DNA of 64,000 nt, taken from contig UBTF01000001.1 of NCBI GenBank assembly GCA_900468285.1, positions 124,001-188,000 on the forward strand, in the 5' to 3' direction. The stretch comes from Hyphomicrobiales bacterium (GTDB lineage Bacteria; Pseudomonadota; Alphaproteobacteria; Rhizobiales; Rhizobiaceae). Positions 34,236 to 43,908 of the stretch are shown in pieces. Position 1 is the stretch's first letter. Each line of letters starts with the position of its first letter. The position numbers and the translations under genes are program-made. The notes beneath the pieces are model-generated. The model ran no database searches, was not told the DNA's origin, and saw only the letters and a list, made by a program, of their open reading frames with translations.

Positions 34236-34427
34236 GTCGTTTCTCCAACCGGGGTCAAGAACCGGAGAGCTGTGTTTTGTATAAAGTCGATTATAAACCA
34301 GTCAAATTAACGGTCTATAGCCTTGTTGCGCTGCGATGACGCTTTGCGGCAACCTTCGGGATAGGTATGAAGGGTAGATGAAAAGGTCAATGGCAAGACC
34401 GCGTGATAAAAGTCAGCAGGATATGGA

Positions 34428-35645
34428 ATGATAATCGATCAGCGTGCATTGGGGTTCGGAAGCGGAGAGAGGGCGGTCTATGCCACCGATCCATGGACCA
34501 CGCGCGGCCGCCTGTTCCCGGAAGCCTCCAGCCTGACACGGTCCGAATTTCAGCGCGACCGCGACCGTATCGTTCACACGACGGCTTTCCGTCGGCTGAA
34601 GCACAAGACGCAGGTTTTCATCAGCCCCGATGGCGACCATTATCGCACCCGGCTGACGCACACGATCGAGGTTGCGCAGATTGCCCGCGCTCTCGCCCGC
34701 GCTTTGCGGCTGGATGAGGATCTCGCCGAAGGCGTGGCGCTGGTTCACGACTTCGGCCACACGCCCTTCGGCCATACGGGCGAGGACGCGCTTGATGCCG
34801 TGCTGAAGCCCTATGGCGGGTTTGACCATAACGCCCAGTCGCTTCGCATCGTTGCGAAGCTTGAGCGGCGTTATGCGGAATATGACGGTATCAACCTGAC
34901 ATGGGAAACGCTGGAAGGCTTGGTCAAGCATAACGGTCCGCTGGTAAGCAGAAGCGGGCAGGGCACGCATGGGGCCGTGCCGCTGCCGATCCTTGAATAT
35001 TGCGAGATGCAGGACCTTGAGATTGGCACCTTCGCGAGCCTGGAAGCGCAGGTGGCGGCCATTGCCGACGACATCGCCTACAACACCCATGACATCGATG
35101 ATGGCCTGCGGGCGGGATATCTGACCTTCGACATGCTTGAGGAAGTACCTTTCCTCAGCGGGCTGATGGCGGAAGTGCGCGCGAAATACCCCAAACTCGA
35201 TGATGACCGGTTCGCCCATGAAATCATGCGCAGGCAGATTACCCGCATGGTCGAGGATGTGATTGGCGTCGCCCAGCACAATCTTTCCCTGCTGAAGCCG
35301 ACATGCGCGGCAGACATTCGCGCAGCCGACCACACGATCGCGACATTTTCCCCGGCGATGGCGGAAACGGACAAGCAGATCAAGAAGTTGCTGTTTGCAC
35401 ATATTTATCGCCATGCCGAAATCATGCGCATCCGCGCAGGCGCGACACAGATTGTGACCGACCTTTTCCACCGCTACATGGAAACGCCAGCCGAAATGCA
35501 AAGTCACTACTGGGTAGACAGCATTCCGGGCATGAGTTCGCCCGCAAAAGCCCGGCATGTAGGCGATTACCTTGCCGGCATGACAGACAGTTATGCACTG
35601 AAAGCCCATCAGCGCCTGTTTGACCACACACCCGATTTGCGATAG
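34428..35645 (+). CDS. dgt: Deoxyguanosinetriphosphate triphosphohydrolase-like protein
   Basis: A 405-residue HD-domain enzyme. Metal-binding residues lie in [11 protein letters not shown] (His), [12 protein letters not shown] (HD) and the later [13 protein letters not shown] (Asp). The start [20 protein letters not shown] is typical of the dGTPase type 2 family. It hydrolyses dNTPs to nucleosides and tripolyphosphate. It precedes argS by 73 bases on the same strand. Confidence 0.92.
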   Translation: MIIDQRALGFGSGERAVYATDPWTTRGRLFPEASSLTRSEFQRDRDRIVHTTAFRRLKHKTQVFISPDGDHYRTRLTHTIEVAQIARALARALRLDEDLAEGVALVHDFGHTPFGHTGEDALDAVLKPYGGFDHNAQSLRIVAKLERRYAEYDGINLTWETLEGLVKHNGPLVSRSGQGTHGAVPLPILEYCEMQDLEIGTFASLEAQVAAIADDIAYNTHDIDDGLRAGYLTFDMLEEVPFLSGLMAEVRAKYPKLDDDRFAHEIMRRQITRMVEDVIGVAQHNLSLLKPTCAADIRAADHTIATFSPAMAETDKQIKKLLFAHIYRHAEIMRIRAGATQIVTDLFHRYMETPAEMQSHYWVDSIPGMSSPAKARHVGDYLAGMTDSYALKAHQRLFDHTPDLR

Positions 35646-35718
35646 GCAGCGCCAACCGCGAACCGACTATCCGGATTGCCCGGAATGAGATGCAAGCCTT
35701 TCGCGCAGGTATATGATC

Positions 35719-37476
35719 ATGAACCTTTTTGCCGATTTCGACACCAGAATCAAAAACGCGCTCGAGACGATAGACCTCGTCAAAGCCCATCGCGATACTG
35801 TCGATTTCGGGCGCATTACGGTGGAATCTCCACGCGATCCCAGCCACGGCGATGTTGCCACCAATGCCGCCATGGTGCTGGCGAAGTCGCTTGGTACCAA
35901 CCCCCGGGCGCTGGCCGAACTGATCGTTCCCGCACTTGAGCAGGATGCGGATGTGGACAGCGTCAATGTTGCGGGCCCCGGCTTCATCAATATCCGTGTC
36001 TCGGTTGCCTATTGGCAGCGTCTTCTTGCGGGCATGATAGAGCAGGGCGTCGATTACGGTCGCTCCACCGTTGGAACCGGCAAAAAGATCAATGTCGAAT
36101 ATGTCTCTGCGAACCCGACCGGACCCATGCATGTCGGCCATTGCCGCGGCGCGGTCGTGGGCGATACGCTGGCCAATGTTCTGGCCTTCACCGGCTATGA
36201 GGTGACGAAGGAATATTACATCAATGATGCGGGCTCGCAGATTGACGTGCTGGCACGCTCCGTATTCCTGCGTTACCGCGAGGCGCTCGGCGAAGATGTC
36301 GGCGCCATTCCACCGGGTCTTTACCCGGGTGACTATCTGGTGCCCCTTGGCAAGTCGCTGGCCGAGGAATTCGGTATCAAGCTGCGCGCCATGCCGGAAG
36401 AGCAGTGGCTGCCAATCGTCAAGGATAAGGCCATCGACGCGATGATGGTGATGATTCGCGAGGATCTGGCCGCCTTGAACGTGAAACACGACGTGTTCTA
36501 CTCCGAGCGGACGCTGCACGCTGGCAATGCCGGGCCCATCCTGTCTGCCATCAACGATCTGACCTTCAAGGGCCACGTCTACAAGGGCACCCTGCCGCCA
36601 CCAAAGGGCGAATTGCCGGATGATTGGGAAGATCGCGAGCAGACATTGTTCCGCTCCACGGAGGTCGGTGACGATATGGATCGCGCGCTGATCAAGTCAG
36701 ACGGTTCCTATACCTATTTTGCCGCAGACGTTGCCTACTTCAAGGACAAGTATGATCGTGGCTTCGGCGAAATGATCTATGTTCTGGGTGCCGACCACGG
36801 CGGTTATGTGAAGCGTCTGGAGGCGGTCGCGCGCGCGGTCTCCGAAGGCAAGTCAAAACTGACCGTGCTTTTGTGCCAGATGGTCAAACTTTTCCGTGAT
36901 GGCGAGCCGGTAAAAATGTCGAAGCGCTCCGGCGATTTCGTGACATTGCGCGATGTCGTGGACGAGGTCGGCCGCGACCCGGTGCGATTCATGATGCTCT
37001 ACCGGAAGAATTCCGAGCCTCTGGACTTCGATTTTGCCAAGGTTACGGAGCAATCCAAGGACAATCCCGTATTTTATGTGCAGTATGCACATGCCCGTTG
37101 CAAGTCTGTTTTCCGCCAGGCTAATGAAGCATTTCCAGATCTTGACGTATCGCAAATCAACATGGCCGCCAGCACCGCTTTGATTAGCGATGTCAATGAG
37201 TTGCAGCTGATTGCTAAACTGGCCGAATACCCTCGTCTGATCGAGTCCGCGGCCCTCAATCATGAGCCGCACCGCCTGGCATTTTACCTGTACGATCTGG
37301 CCAGTTCTTTCCATGGCCATTGGAATAAAGGTAAAGATCAGCCAGAATTACGTTTTGTTAACGATAAAAACCGAGAATTAAGTGTTGCCAGACTCGGGCT
37401 GGTGAATGCTGTCGCTAATGTACTGAAGTCTGGACTGACGCTCCTTGGGGCAAACGCACCTGACGAAATGCGATGA
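35719..37476 (+). CDS. argS: Arginyl-tRNA synthetase
   Basis: A 585-residue class Ia enzyme. The HIGH-like motif is [14 protein letters not shown] (about residues 130-143) and the KMSKR motif is near residue 399. An N-terminal additive domain and a C-terminal DALR anticodon-binding domain ([15 protein letters not shown]) are present. The final 150 codons have a more AT-rich patch: row 37321-37380 has 19 G or C of 60. Two TTA leucine codons occur in it. Start at 35719 (MNLFADF) is preferred over 35713. Confidence 0.95.
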   Translation: MNLFADFDTRIKNALETIDLVKAHRDTVDFGRITVESPRDPSHGDVATNAAMVLAKSLGTNPRALAELIVPALEQDADVDSVNVAGPGFINIRVSVAYWQRLLAGMIEQGVDYGRSTVGTGKKINVEYVSANPTGPMHVGHCRGAVVGDTLANVLAFTGYEVTKEYYINDAGSQIDVLARSVFLRYREALGEDVGAIPPGLYPGDYLVPLGKSLAEEFGIKLRAMPEEQWLPIVKDKAIDAMMVMIREDLAALNVKHDVFYSERTLHAGNAGPILSAINDLTFKGHVYKGTLPPPKGELPDDWEDREQTLFRSTEVGDDMDRALIKSDGSYTYFAADVAYFKDKYDRGFGEMIYVLGADHGGYVKRLEAVARAVSEGKSKLTVLLCQMVKLFRDGEPVKMSKRSGDFVTLRDVVDEVGRDPVRFMMLYRKNSEPLDFDFAKVTEQSKDNPVFYVQYAHARCKSVFRQANEAFPDLDVSQINMAASTALISDVNELQLIAKLAEYPRLIESAALNHEPHRLAFYLYDLASSFHGHWNKGKDQPELRFVNDKNRELSVARLGLVNAVANVLKSGLTLLGANAPDEMR

Positions 37477-37542
37477 CATCTCACCATTATTTGCTCACAA
37501 TACGCTGGCAAGTGCTGTGATGCGTAGATGGTGGAACACGTA

Positions 37543-40500
37543 ATGGTCGAAAAAAATGTCGCGTATAACCGGGATAACCGGGCAGATGAATTCGCTGACA
37601 ACGATCCCTTGGCGCAGCTTGCGCGCCTAGTCGCTCAAGAGGATCGTCCTTCCCATGTCGCTTCCCCGGCTGCGCCACAACCAGGCGCACGTCGGGAGCC
37701 TGAGTTCAATCTCGAAGACGAGTTGCTTCGCGAATTCGCGATCTATGATTCGCCCCGTCATGAGCCAGTCGTGCTGGATGCCGCCAACGATGTTCGTTCG
37801 CCGGTTCCTGCCGGTGAGTTCATGCAGCGGGTCGAATCGGTTTTCGCTCGCAGGGAGCCCGAGGTTGCGGCAGCAGCTACTGCGCCCGCCGAGCACTATG
37901 CACCGGCTGAGACAGAAGATTACCTCGTTGCAGACCATGCCGCAGTTCCGGCTTCCAATCTTCGCGACGATTTCAGTGACGATCCCGAATCGGTTGCGGC
38001 CCTGTTCGATGTCGCGCATCGCAGTGCTCCGTCGCATGAAGATGTCGAGAGCGTTGCTCCACATGCTGCCATGCACGTCGAGGCACCAGCGCATATCGAG
38101 CCTGAGGCCTATATCGAGCCCGTCAGCTACGCCGACGTTCCAGAGCCGGTAGCAGCCTATGAGCAGCGCATCGATGCAGCTGCTGTGGAGGTTCCTGCCG
38201 AGTCCTACGTAGAGCCAGCGGCATCCTACCAGCCAAACTGGGAACATATGGCTGAGACCTCCGGCGAAGTGGCCATCGATCTTGCCAGCGAACTGGAAAT
38301 GTCGGTCGCTGACGAAGCTCCAGCGCCGCTCCAGTCATCGCCGCCCATCGCACGACGGTCTTCGCTGGATTACTCCAGCCTTCGCCTTCCGCTTGCCAAT
38401 TTCGGGGCGCCACGTGCGACGCCGGTTGCGCCGAAAGTCGAGCCTGCAATGGCTGCTCCCGCGCCCGTGGCCGCGCAGTTCACCCAGCCCATCGAAGCGC
38501 CCGTCAACCATGCCGAACCTGCAGCTCCTGTCGGTCAGAAGCTGTCGGCCATGGACGAACTGATCTACGACGTGTCCAAGTATGAAATCGGGACCGTGAC
38601 TGCTCCGGCAGCTCGTTTCGAGCCCGCAGCGCCTGTTGCGCCGCCCGTCGCTACTGCAAAGCCAATGGTTGCTGCACCAGTCGTCGCTGCTGCTCCCGCG
38701 CCTGTGGCTGCGCAGCCGGTCGTTGCCAAGCGTGCCGAGCCCGAGTTCGAGCCCGCATCCGCAAAGCAAGAGCCTGATCTCGATCTGGGCGACTTCGACG
38801 GCTTCAAGGATGATGATTTCGAGCTTGCTCTCGATGATATCGACTTTGATATCGATCTTTCCGAAATTGCCAATATCGACGTGCCCGTGGCGCCAGCACC
38901 GGCACCTGTTGCCAAGCCTCAGCCTGCACCGGTAGCGCAGGCTCCTGTCTTGGCACCAAAGCCCGTTGTTGCTCCTGCACCAGTTGCGGCTGCTCCGGCC
39001 CGTCCGCAGCCTGTTGCGGCAGCACCTGTCATGCGTCAGGAAGCACCACGGCCCGCCGCGCCGGTTGTCGCTGCACCGCCAGCCACACTGGAAAGCCTAC
39101 CATTCGATCCTTCGCAGATCGGCGAAACGGAAGACCAGCCCGAGACCATCACGGAGATGGAAGTTCCGGAACTGCCAGTCGGCGTTTTCGAACCGAAGCC
39201 TGCGCCGCGCCGTCAGGAAGAGGATCTTGATCTCGACACCGAGCTTGCGACCCTGTTTGCGCCGGTCGTTTCTGGCGGGCTTGATCGCAACCGAAATACC
39301 GCGCCGCGCCAGCCTCAGCCAAGCCAGGAAGAGGTCGACGAATTCGAGCGCGCTCTGGAGCAGGATTTCCGCCGCAGCATGCAGGAAGCCGCAGAAACGC
39401 GCGCGTCCGGCGAAAGAATGGCGCCAACCGATCTGGCAAGCCAGGTGCGTTACACAGATGAAGATCGTGGCGGTATGCGCCGCTGGTTCGTTCCAATGGC
39501 TGCCGTTATCGGCGTTGTCCTTGTCGGTGGCGGTACATACGCTCTGATGTTTGGTGGTGCGGGAAGCCAGGGTTCCAGCGGAGCGCCCGTCATCATTTCT
39601 GCCGATAGCGAACCAACCAAGGTCGTGCCGGAAAATCCCGGCGGTCGTGTTGTGCCTAACCAGGACAAGGCGGTTTATGACCGTGTTGCCGGTGGCGCGC
39701 CCGCAGACCCCAAGCAGCCTTCGCTGATTTCCACCAATGAGCAGCCTGTGGATGTCGTCCAGCGCACGCTCATTCCGGAGCAGTTGCCGCTTGAAGGCGA
39801 AAACGAAGATATGGAAGCAGCGACGTCTACTCCTGTCGGTGAAACGGAAGATCCACGTCTGCTCTCGCCGGAAGAAAAGGCCCAGGAAGCACAGAACAAC
39901 GGCGGATCGCCCGTCAATGTTTCGCCTCGCAAGGTCCGCACCATGATCGTCAAGCCTGACGGCACGCTGGTGGCGCAGGAAGTGCCTGCACCGGCAGCTT
40001 CTGCCCCGCAGGCCGAAAAGGTCGAGGAGCTGGCGGCGCCGCAGGCAAATACGCCTGCAGAAAATGCTCCGGCTGTCATCGCCGCATCGCGTGTGCCGGT
40101 TGCCCCGGAACAGCCAGCGGCTCAGGCACCTGCTCCTGCTGCCACCCCGGCTGCACCTGTAGCCGCCGCGCCAAAGCCAACCCAGACGGCGGCACCGATG
40201 CCTGCATCGCGCCCGGCCTCGCAGCCTGCCAATGTGGTGGCGACTGTGACCAACCAGGGTAATGTCCGCCCGGCGCCTGCATCGCAGCCCGCACAGGAAA
40301 CTGCAGCCGCTCCGACGGCTGCGACGAACAGCTCGTCTACCGGAGGCTACTTCGTGCAGGTCGCATCCCTGCCAAGCCAGGCTGAAGCGCAGAAGTCCTA
40401 TGTGAACCTCTCCGCGAAGTTCGGCTCCGTCATTGGCGGACGCGGCGTCGACATCAAGGCAGCGGAAATTGCTGGCAAGGGTACGTTCTACCGCGTTCGC

Positions 40501-40584
40501 ATCCCAGCAGGCGACAAGAACGAAGCCGCCGCATTGTGCGAGCGCCTCCGCTCTGCAGGCGGCAGCTGCCTGATTGCGCGCTGA
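37543..40584 (+). CDS. SPOR domain membrane protein with a very long disordered cytoplasmic region
   Basis: A 1013-residue protein. Residues 1 to about 645 are mostly Pro/Ala/Glu-rich and low-complexity, with acidic patches (DLDLGDFDGFKDDDFELALD near residue 415). A single transmembrane helix follows (residues about 648-670, WFVPMAAVIGVVLVGGGTYA). A second Ala/Pro-rich linker leads to the SPOR domain (about 933-1013, GGYFVQVASLPSQAEAQKSY). SPOR domains bind denuded peptidoglycan at the division site. It starts the conserved block argS-SPOR-nagZ-scpAB-tat. Start 37528 is also possible. Confidence 0.85.
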   Translation: MVEKNVAYNRDNRADEFADNDPLAQLARLVAQEDRPSHVASPAAPQPGARREPEFNLEDELLREFAIYDSPRHEPVVLDAANDVRSPVPAGEFMQRVESVFARREPEVAAAATAPAEHYAPAETEDYLVADHAAVPASNLRDDFSDDPESVAALFDVAHRSAPSHEDVESVAPHAAMHVEAPAHIEPEAYIEPVSYADVPEPVAAYEQRIDAAAVEVPAESYVEPAASYQPNWEHMAETSGEVAIDLASELEMSVADEAPAPLQSSPPIARRSSLDYSSLRLPLANFGAPRATPVAPKVEPAMAAPAPVAAQFTQPIEAPVNHAEPAAPVGQKLSAMDELIYDVSKYEIGTVTAPAARFEPAAPVAPPVATAKPMVAAPVVAAAPAPVAAQPVVAKRAEPEFEPASAKQEPDLDLGDFDGFKDDDFELALDDIDFDIDLSEIANIDVPVAPAPAPVAKPQPAPVAQAPVLAPKPVVAPAPVAAAPARPQPVAAAPVMRQEAPRPAAPVVAAPPATLESLPFDPSQIGETEDQPETITEMEVPELPVGVFEPKPAPRRQEEDLDLDTELATLFAPVVSGGLDRNRNTAPRQPQPSQEEVDEFERALEQDFRRSMQEAAETRASGERMAPTDLASQVRYTDEDRGGMRRWFVPMAAVIGVVLVGGGTYALMFGGAGSQGSSGAPVIISADSEPTKVVPENPGGRVVPNQDKAVYDRVAGGAPADPKQPSLISTNEQPVDVVQRTLIPEQLPLEGENEDMEAATSTPVGETEDPRLLSPEEKAQEAQNNGGSPVNVSPRKVRTMIVKPDGTLVAQEVPAPAASAPQAEKVEELAAPQANTPAENAPAVIAASRVPVAPEQPAAQAPAPAATPAAPVAAAPKPTQTAAPMPASRPASQPANVVATVTNQGNVRPAPASQPAQETAAAPTAATNSSSTGGYFVQVASLPSQAEAQKSYVNLSAKFGSVIGGRGVDIKAAEIAGKGTFYRVRIPAGDKNEAAALCERLRSAGGSCLIAR

Positions 40585-40607
40585 TTTTTAGGCCTTACAA
40601 GAATTGG

Positions 40608-40639
40608 AGCCGGGATAGTTCTGCTGTCCCGGCTTTATT
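40608..40639 (+). terminator. Terminator after SPOR gene
   Basis: Stem AGCCGGGA with TCCCGGCT, 11-base loop, then TTTATT. Moderate quality. Confidence 0.6.
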
Positions 40640-40673
40640 GATGGCAGGTCTCGCCGCGTCTCCCCAACTGCGA

Positions 40674-40758
40674 CGTCATCCTCGGGCTTGTCCCGAGGAT
40701 CCGACCACGTTGAATGTTGTGGTTCGTTAGATCCTCGGGACAAGCCCAAGGGATGACG
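40674..40758. repeat. RIME-like palindromic element, copy 2
   Basis: Arms CGTCATCC..CGGGCTTGTCCCGAGGAT and ATCCTCGGGACAAGCCC..GGATGACG are inverted around an inner hairpin (ACCAC..GTGGT). The conserved GATGACG end is shared with the other RIME-like copies. It sits between two genes on the same strand, where these elements are usually found. Confidence 0.75.
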
Positions 40759-40834
40759 GGACAAAGGGAAAGGCCTTGGGCCCGGATCGCTATCGCTCTC
40801 GACACTTACGCCCCAGAACCAGCAGGACACATCC

Positions 40835-41851
40835 ATGACCGACACGAAAGCTATGATCCTTGGCTGTAGCGGCCTGACACTGACGCAGGACGAAATTGCA
40901 CTGTACAAGGCAGAACGTCCGTGGGGCTTCATTCTGTTCGGGCGCAACATCGGCGATGCGCAGCAGATCACAGACCTTGTGGCTTCGATGCGTGATGCTG
41001 TCGGTCGCCCCGACGCGCCGGTGCTGATCGATCAGGAGGGCGGGCGCGTGCAGCGCATTCGGCCACCTCTGCTGCAATCCTATCCCAACGCGCAGGCGCT
41101 GGGTGAAATCTATCTGCGTGACAAGGCTCAGGGCCTGCGCGCCGCATGGCTGATGTCGCGCCTTCACGCTTTCGATCTGATGAAGTTCGGGATCAACGTC
41201 GATTGCCTGCCGGTTCTTGATGTGCCGGTGGAGGGGGCAAGCAATGTCATCGGCAACCGAGCCTATGGTTTCGATCCGGCACTTGTTGCCGCCATGGGGC
41301 AGGCGGCAGCGGACGGGTTGAAGGCGGGCGGCATGTTGCCCGTGATGAAGCACATGCCCGGCCATGGCCGGGGCCTTGTCGATTCGCATCATGAGCTGCC
41401 GGTGGTGGATGTGAGCATCGACGATCTGGACGCCCACGACTTCGTGCCGTTCCGGGCACTGAACCGGGAATTGATGGCCATGAGCGCGCATCTTGTCTTC
41501 ACCGCAATCGATGCGGAACGCCCGGCAACGACCTCGCCAACGGTCATCGATGAGATCATCCGTGGAAGGATCGGCTTTGACGGCCTGCTCATATCGGACG
41601 ACAGCTCGATGAATGCCCTTAAGGGCACACTGGGTGAACGCGCCGCCAATATTGTTGCGGGTGGTTGCGATATAGTCTTGCATTGCAATGGCGTGATGAG
41701 TGAAATGCTTGAGGTCGTGAAGGAAGTGCCTGTTCTTTCCGGCAAGGCTCTGGAGCGTGTTCGGGCTGTCGAGGCCGGTTTCCCGGCGGTTGACGGTTCC
41801 GATGAAGCGGCGCTCAGGGACGAATTCAACGCCATGCTGGCGGTTGCCTGA
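40835..41851 (+). CDS. nagZ: Beta-N-acetylhexosaminidase NagZ
   Basis: A 338-residue GH3 enzyme that removes N-acetylglucosamine from anhydromuropeptides during peptidoglycan recycling. It has DQEGGRVQRI, NVDCLPVLDVPVEGASNVIG and the NagZ-specific loop KHMPGHGRGLVDSHHELP, which carries the catalytic His, plus SDDSSMNALKGT with the nucleophile Asp. It precedes scpA by 52 bases and may share a transcript. Confidence 0.94.
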   Translation: MTDTKAMILGCSGLTLTQDEIALYKAERPWGFILFGRNIGDAQQITDLVASMRDAVGRPDAPVLIDQEGGRVQRIRPPLLQSYPNAQALGEIYLRDKAQGLRAAWLMSRLHAFDLMKFGINVDCLPVLDVPVEGASNVIGNRAYGFDPALVAAMGQAAADGLKAGGMLPVMKHMPGHGRGLVDSHHELPVVDVSIDDLDAHDFVPFRALNRELMAMSAHLVFTAIDAERPATTSPTVIDEIIRGRIGFDGLLISDDSSMNALKGTLGERAANIVAGGCDIVLHCNGVMSEMLEVVKEVPVLSGKALERVRAVEAGFPAVDGSDEAALRDEFNAMLAVA

Positions 41852-41903
41852 TCCGCAATCCAGCCGGGCGGTATCCAAGATTTCAGGCCCGGTGGACAGG
41901 TGA

Positions 41904-42749
41904 ATGGCAGCAGATAAATCGCGCGGCGGCGCGCCGATGGAAAAGCTCTGGGAAGATATCAAACCTGAGCGTGCCACCGGCGAATCTGCCCTGATGATCG
42001 ATGTTGCGGGCTTTGAAGGCCCGCTCGATCTGCTGCTGCATCTCGCCCGCACGCAGAAGGTGGACCTTTCGCGTATTTCCGTGCTGGCGCTGGCTGAACA
42101 ATATCTCATTTTCGTTGAGCGGGCGCGGCGGGTGCGCATTGAGCTCGCCGCCGATTACCTCGTCATGGCCGCATGGCTGGCTTTTCTCAAATCCAAGCTG
42201 CTCATCCCACAGCAAAGCAAGGATGACGGACCAAGCGGCGAGGAAATGGCCGCAACACTGGCCTTCCGCCTGAAGCGGCTGGAAGCCATGCGCGAAGCCG
42301 CCGAAAGGCTCGTCAACCGCCACCAGCTGGGCCGGGACGTGTTTGCGCGCGGTGCACCGGAGCATATTCCCCACAAGAGCCGCTCTTCCTTCGAGGCCAG
42401 TCTTTATGACATGCTCAGCGCCTATGCGACGCTGCGCCAAAGGCAGGCCATTACCCAGGTCACGATTGAAAAGCGACAGGTCTGGTCGCTGGTCGATGCA
42501 CGCGAATTGCTGACCTCGATGCTCGGCGACATCGGGGACTGGACGGAGCTTGATCGCTACCTTCTGCAATATGTCCCGGAACCCGCCATGCGTGCCACGG
42601 CCATGGCCAGCGCCTTTGCCGCATCGCTGGAGCTGGTACGGGAAGGCACGCTCGAGATTCGCCAGGACGGCGCCTTCCAGCCCATCTATATGCGTAAGGG
42701 AACGCGCGCGGGCGAGCGCATGACGAAAAGGACACAGGATGTCGATTGA
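41904..42749 (+). CDS. scpA: Segregation and condensation protein A
   Basis: The 281-residue kleisin partner of SMC in chromosome condensation. N-terminal SMC-binding region: VAGFEGPLDLLLHLARTQKV then DLSRISVLALAEQYL; the helical middle is LAADYLVMAAWLAFLKSKLL. It overlaps scpB by 11 bases, and the two are co-translated. Confidence 0.93.
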   Translation: MAADKSRGGAPMEKLWEDIKPERATGESALMIDVAGFEGPLDLLLHLARTQKVDLSRISVLALAEQYLIFVERARRVRIELAADYLVMAAWLAFLKSKLLIPQQSKDDGPSGEEMAATLAFRLKRLEAMREAAERLVNRHQLGRDVFARGAPEHIPHKSRSSFEASLYDMLSAYATLRQRQAITQVTIEKRQVWSLVDARELLTSMLGDIGDWTELDRYLLQYVPEPAMRATAMASAFAASLELVREGTLEIRQDGAFQPIYMRKGTRAGERMTKRTQDVD

Positions 42750-43470
42750 GACGGAAGCGGACCACCCCGCCGCACCGAACGAGGAAAACGCAAGGGCATC
42801 AGGCATCGGCGAACGGCAGATGCGCGAAGCAGAGCGCATTGCGGAAGCGCTTGTGTTTGCCTCCGCACAGCCCGTGACCGAAGCATTTCTTGCTGAGCGA
42901 CTGCCGAAGGGCGTGGATGTCGCGGCGATTATGGCGAGGCTCAAAGCGCTTTATAGCGACCGTGGCGTCAACCTTGTGCAGGTGGGTGGAAGCTGGGCGT
43001 TCCGAACGGCGGGGGATCTCTCCTTCGTCATCCGGGCAGACGAAAAGGAGCCGAAGAAGCTCTCTCGCGCAGCCTTGGAAGTTCTGGCGATCATTGCCTA
43101 TCACCAGCCGGTGACGCGTGCCGAAATCGAGGATATCAGGGGTGTCCAGACGTCACGAGGAACGCTGGATGTGCTGATGGAGGCTGGCTGGGTGAGATTC
43201 CGCGGACGCCGCAGGACGCCGGGACGGCCTGTGACGATGGGAACGACCGTGGAATTTCTCGACTATTTCGGCCTTGAGGAATTGCGCGATCTGCCGGGTC
43301 TGGACGAATTGAAGGGGGCAGGGCTTCTGTCCGGCCGTATCCCATCCAATTTCGGGATTCCCCTGCCGTCGATGAGCGACGAACTGACGGAAGACGAGGA
43401 TCCCATCACCCAGCTCGATCTGGAGGAGCTGGGTCTGCTTGCACCACGTGGTGATGAGCCGGACAGATGA
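42739..43470 (+). CDS. scpB: Segregation and condensation protein B
   Basis: A 243-residue winged-helix protein that dimerises and binds ScpA. Motifs: AEALVFASAQPVTEAFLAER, ALEVLAIIAYHQPVTRAEIE and the DIRGVQTSRGTLDVLMEAGW second wing, then GRPVTMGTTVEFLDYFGLEE. The C-terminal acidic tail varies in the family. It overlaps scpA. Confidence 0.93.
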   Translation: MSIETEADHPAAPNEENARASGIGERQMREAERIAEALVFASAQPVTEAFLAERLPKGVDVAAIMARLKALYSDRGVNLVQVGGSWAFRTAGDLSFVIRADEKEPKKLSRAALEVLAIIAYHQPVTRAEIEDIRGVQTSRGTLDVLMEAGWVRFRGRRRTPGRPVTMGTTVEFLDYFGLEELRDLPGLDELKGAGLLSGRIPSNFGIPLPSMSDELTEDEDPITQLDLEELGLLAPRGDEPDR

Positions 43471-43628
43471 TCTCGCCCCGATTGCAGCGTGATCACAAAG
43501 AGTTGCCAACATTTGACAATCTGCCGATTTATAGTGCGCCATCGTTTGTTGAATAGCCATTTTGGTGTTTGAAAAACCTCCGCAAACGTCTTACATCGGT
43601 TCAAAGCAAAATTCAGGGAGTTTGCGTT

Positions 43629-43847
43629 ATGGGTTCTTTTAGTGTGTGGCATTGGCTGATCGTTTTGGTCATCGTGCTGGTCCTTTTCGGTCGCGGCAAG
43701 ATTCCCGAACTGATGGGCGATGTCGCAAAGGGCATCAAGAGCTTCAAGAAGGGCATGGCCGACGATGACACGACGCCTCCGCCGGCAGACCCCAACAGCA
43801 ACGTCAATTCCAGAACGGTCGACCACAAGGCTGACGAGATCAAGTGA
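43629..43847 (+). CDS. tatA: Sec-independent protein translocase TatA
   Basis: A 72-residue protein with the TatA transmembrane helix ([20 protein letters not shown]), the [20 protein letters not shown] amphipathic helix and an acidic tail. It polymerises to form the twin-arginine pore. The frame opens at 43569, but the ATG at 43629 is the family start. It precedes tatB by 61 bases with a hairpin between. Confidence 0.95.
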   Translation: MGSFSVWHWLIVLVIVLVLFGRGKIPELMGDVAKGIKSFKKGMADDDTTPPPADPNSNVNSRTVDHKADEIK

Positions 43848-43860
43848 TGGATCTTTCGGC

Positions 43861-43881
43861 GCGGCCTGATCAGCAGGCCGC
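43861..43881 (+). other. Perfect 8-bp hairpin between tatA and tatB
   Basis: GCGGCCTG and CAGGCCGC flank an ATCAG loop. There is no T run. In tat operons TatA is made in excess of TatB and TatC; a hairpin here may act through attenuation or RNA stability. Confidence 0.65.
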
Positions 43882-43908
43882 ACCCTCAGGCGTGTCAGGA
43901 GCTTTGTG

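Noticed and set aside
34413-35627. 404-codon open frame antisense to dgt
   Set aside because: Same reasoning: the dgt motifs are clear on the plus strand.
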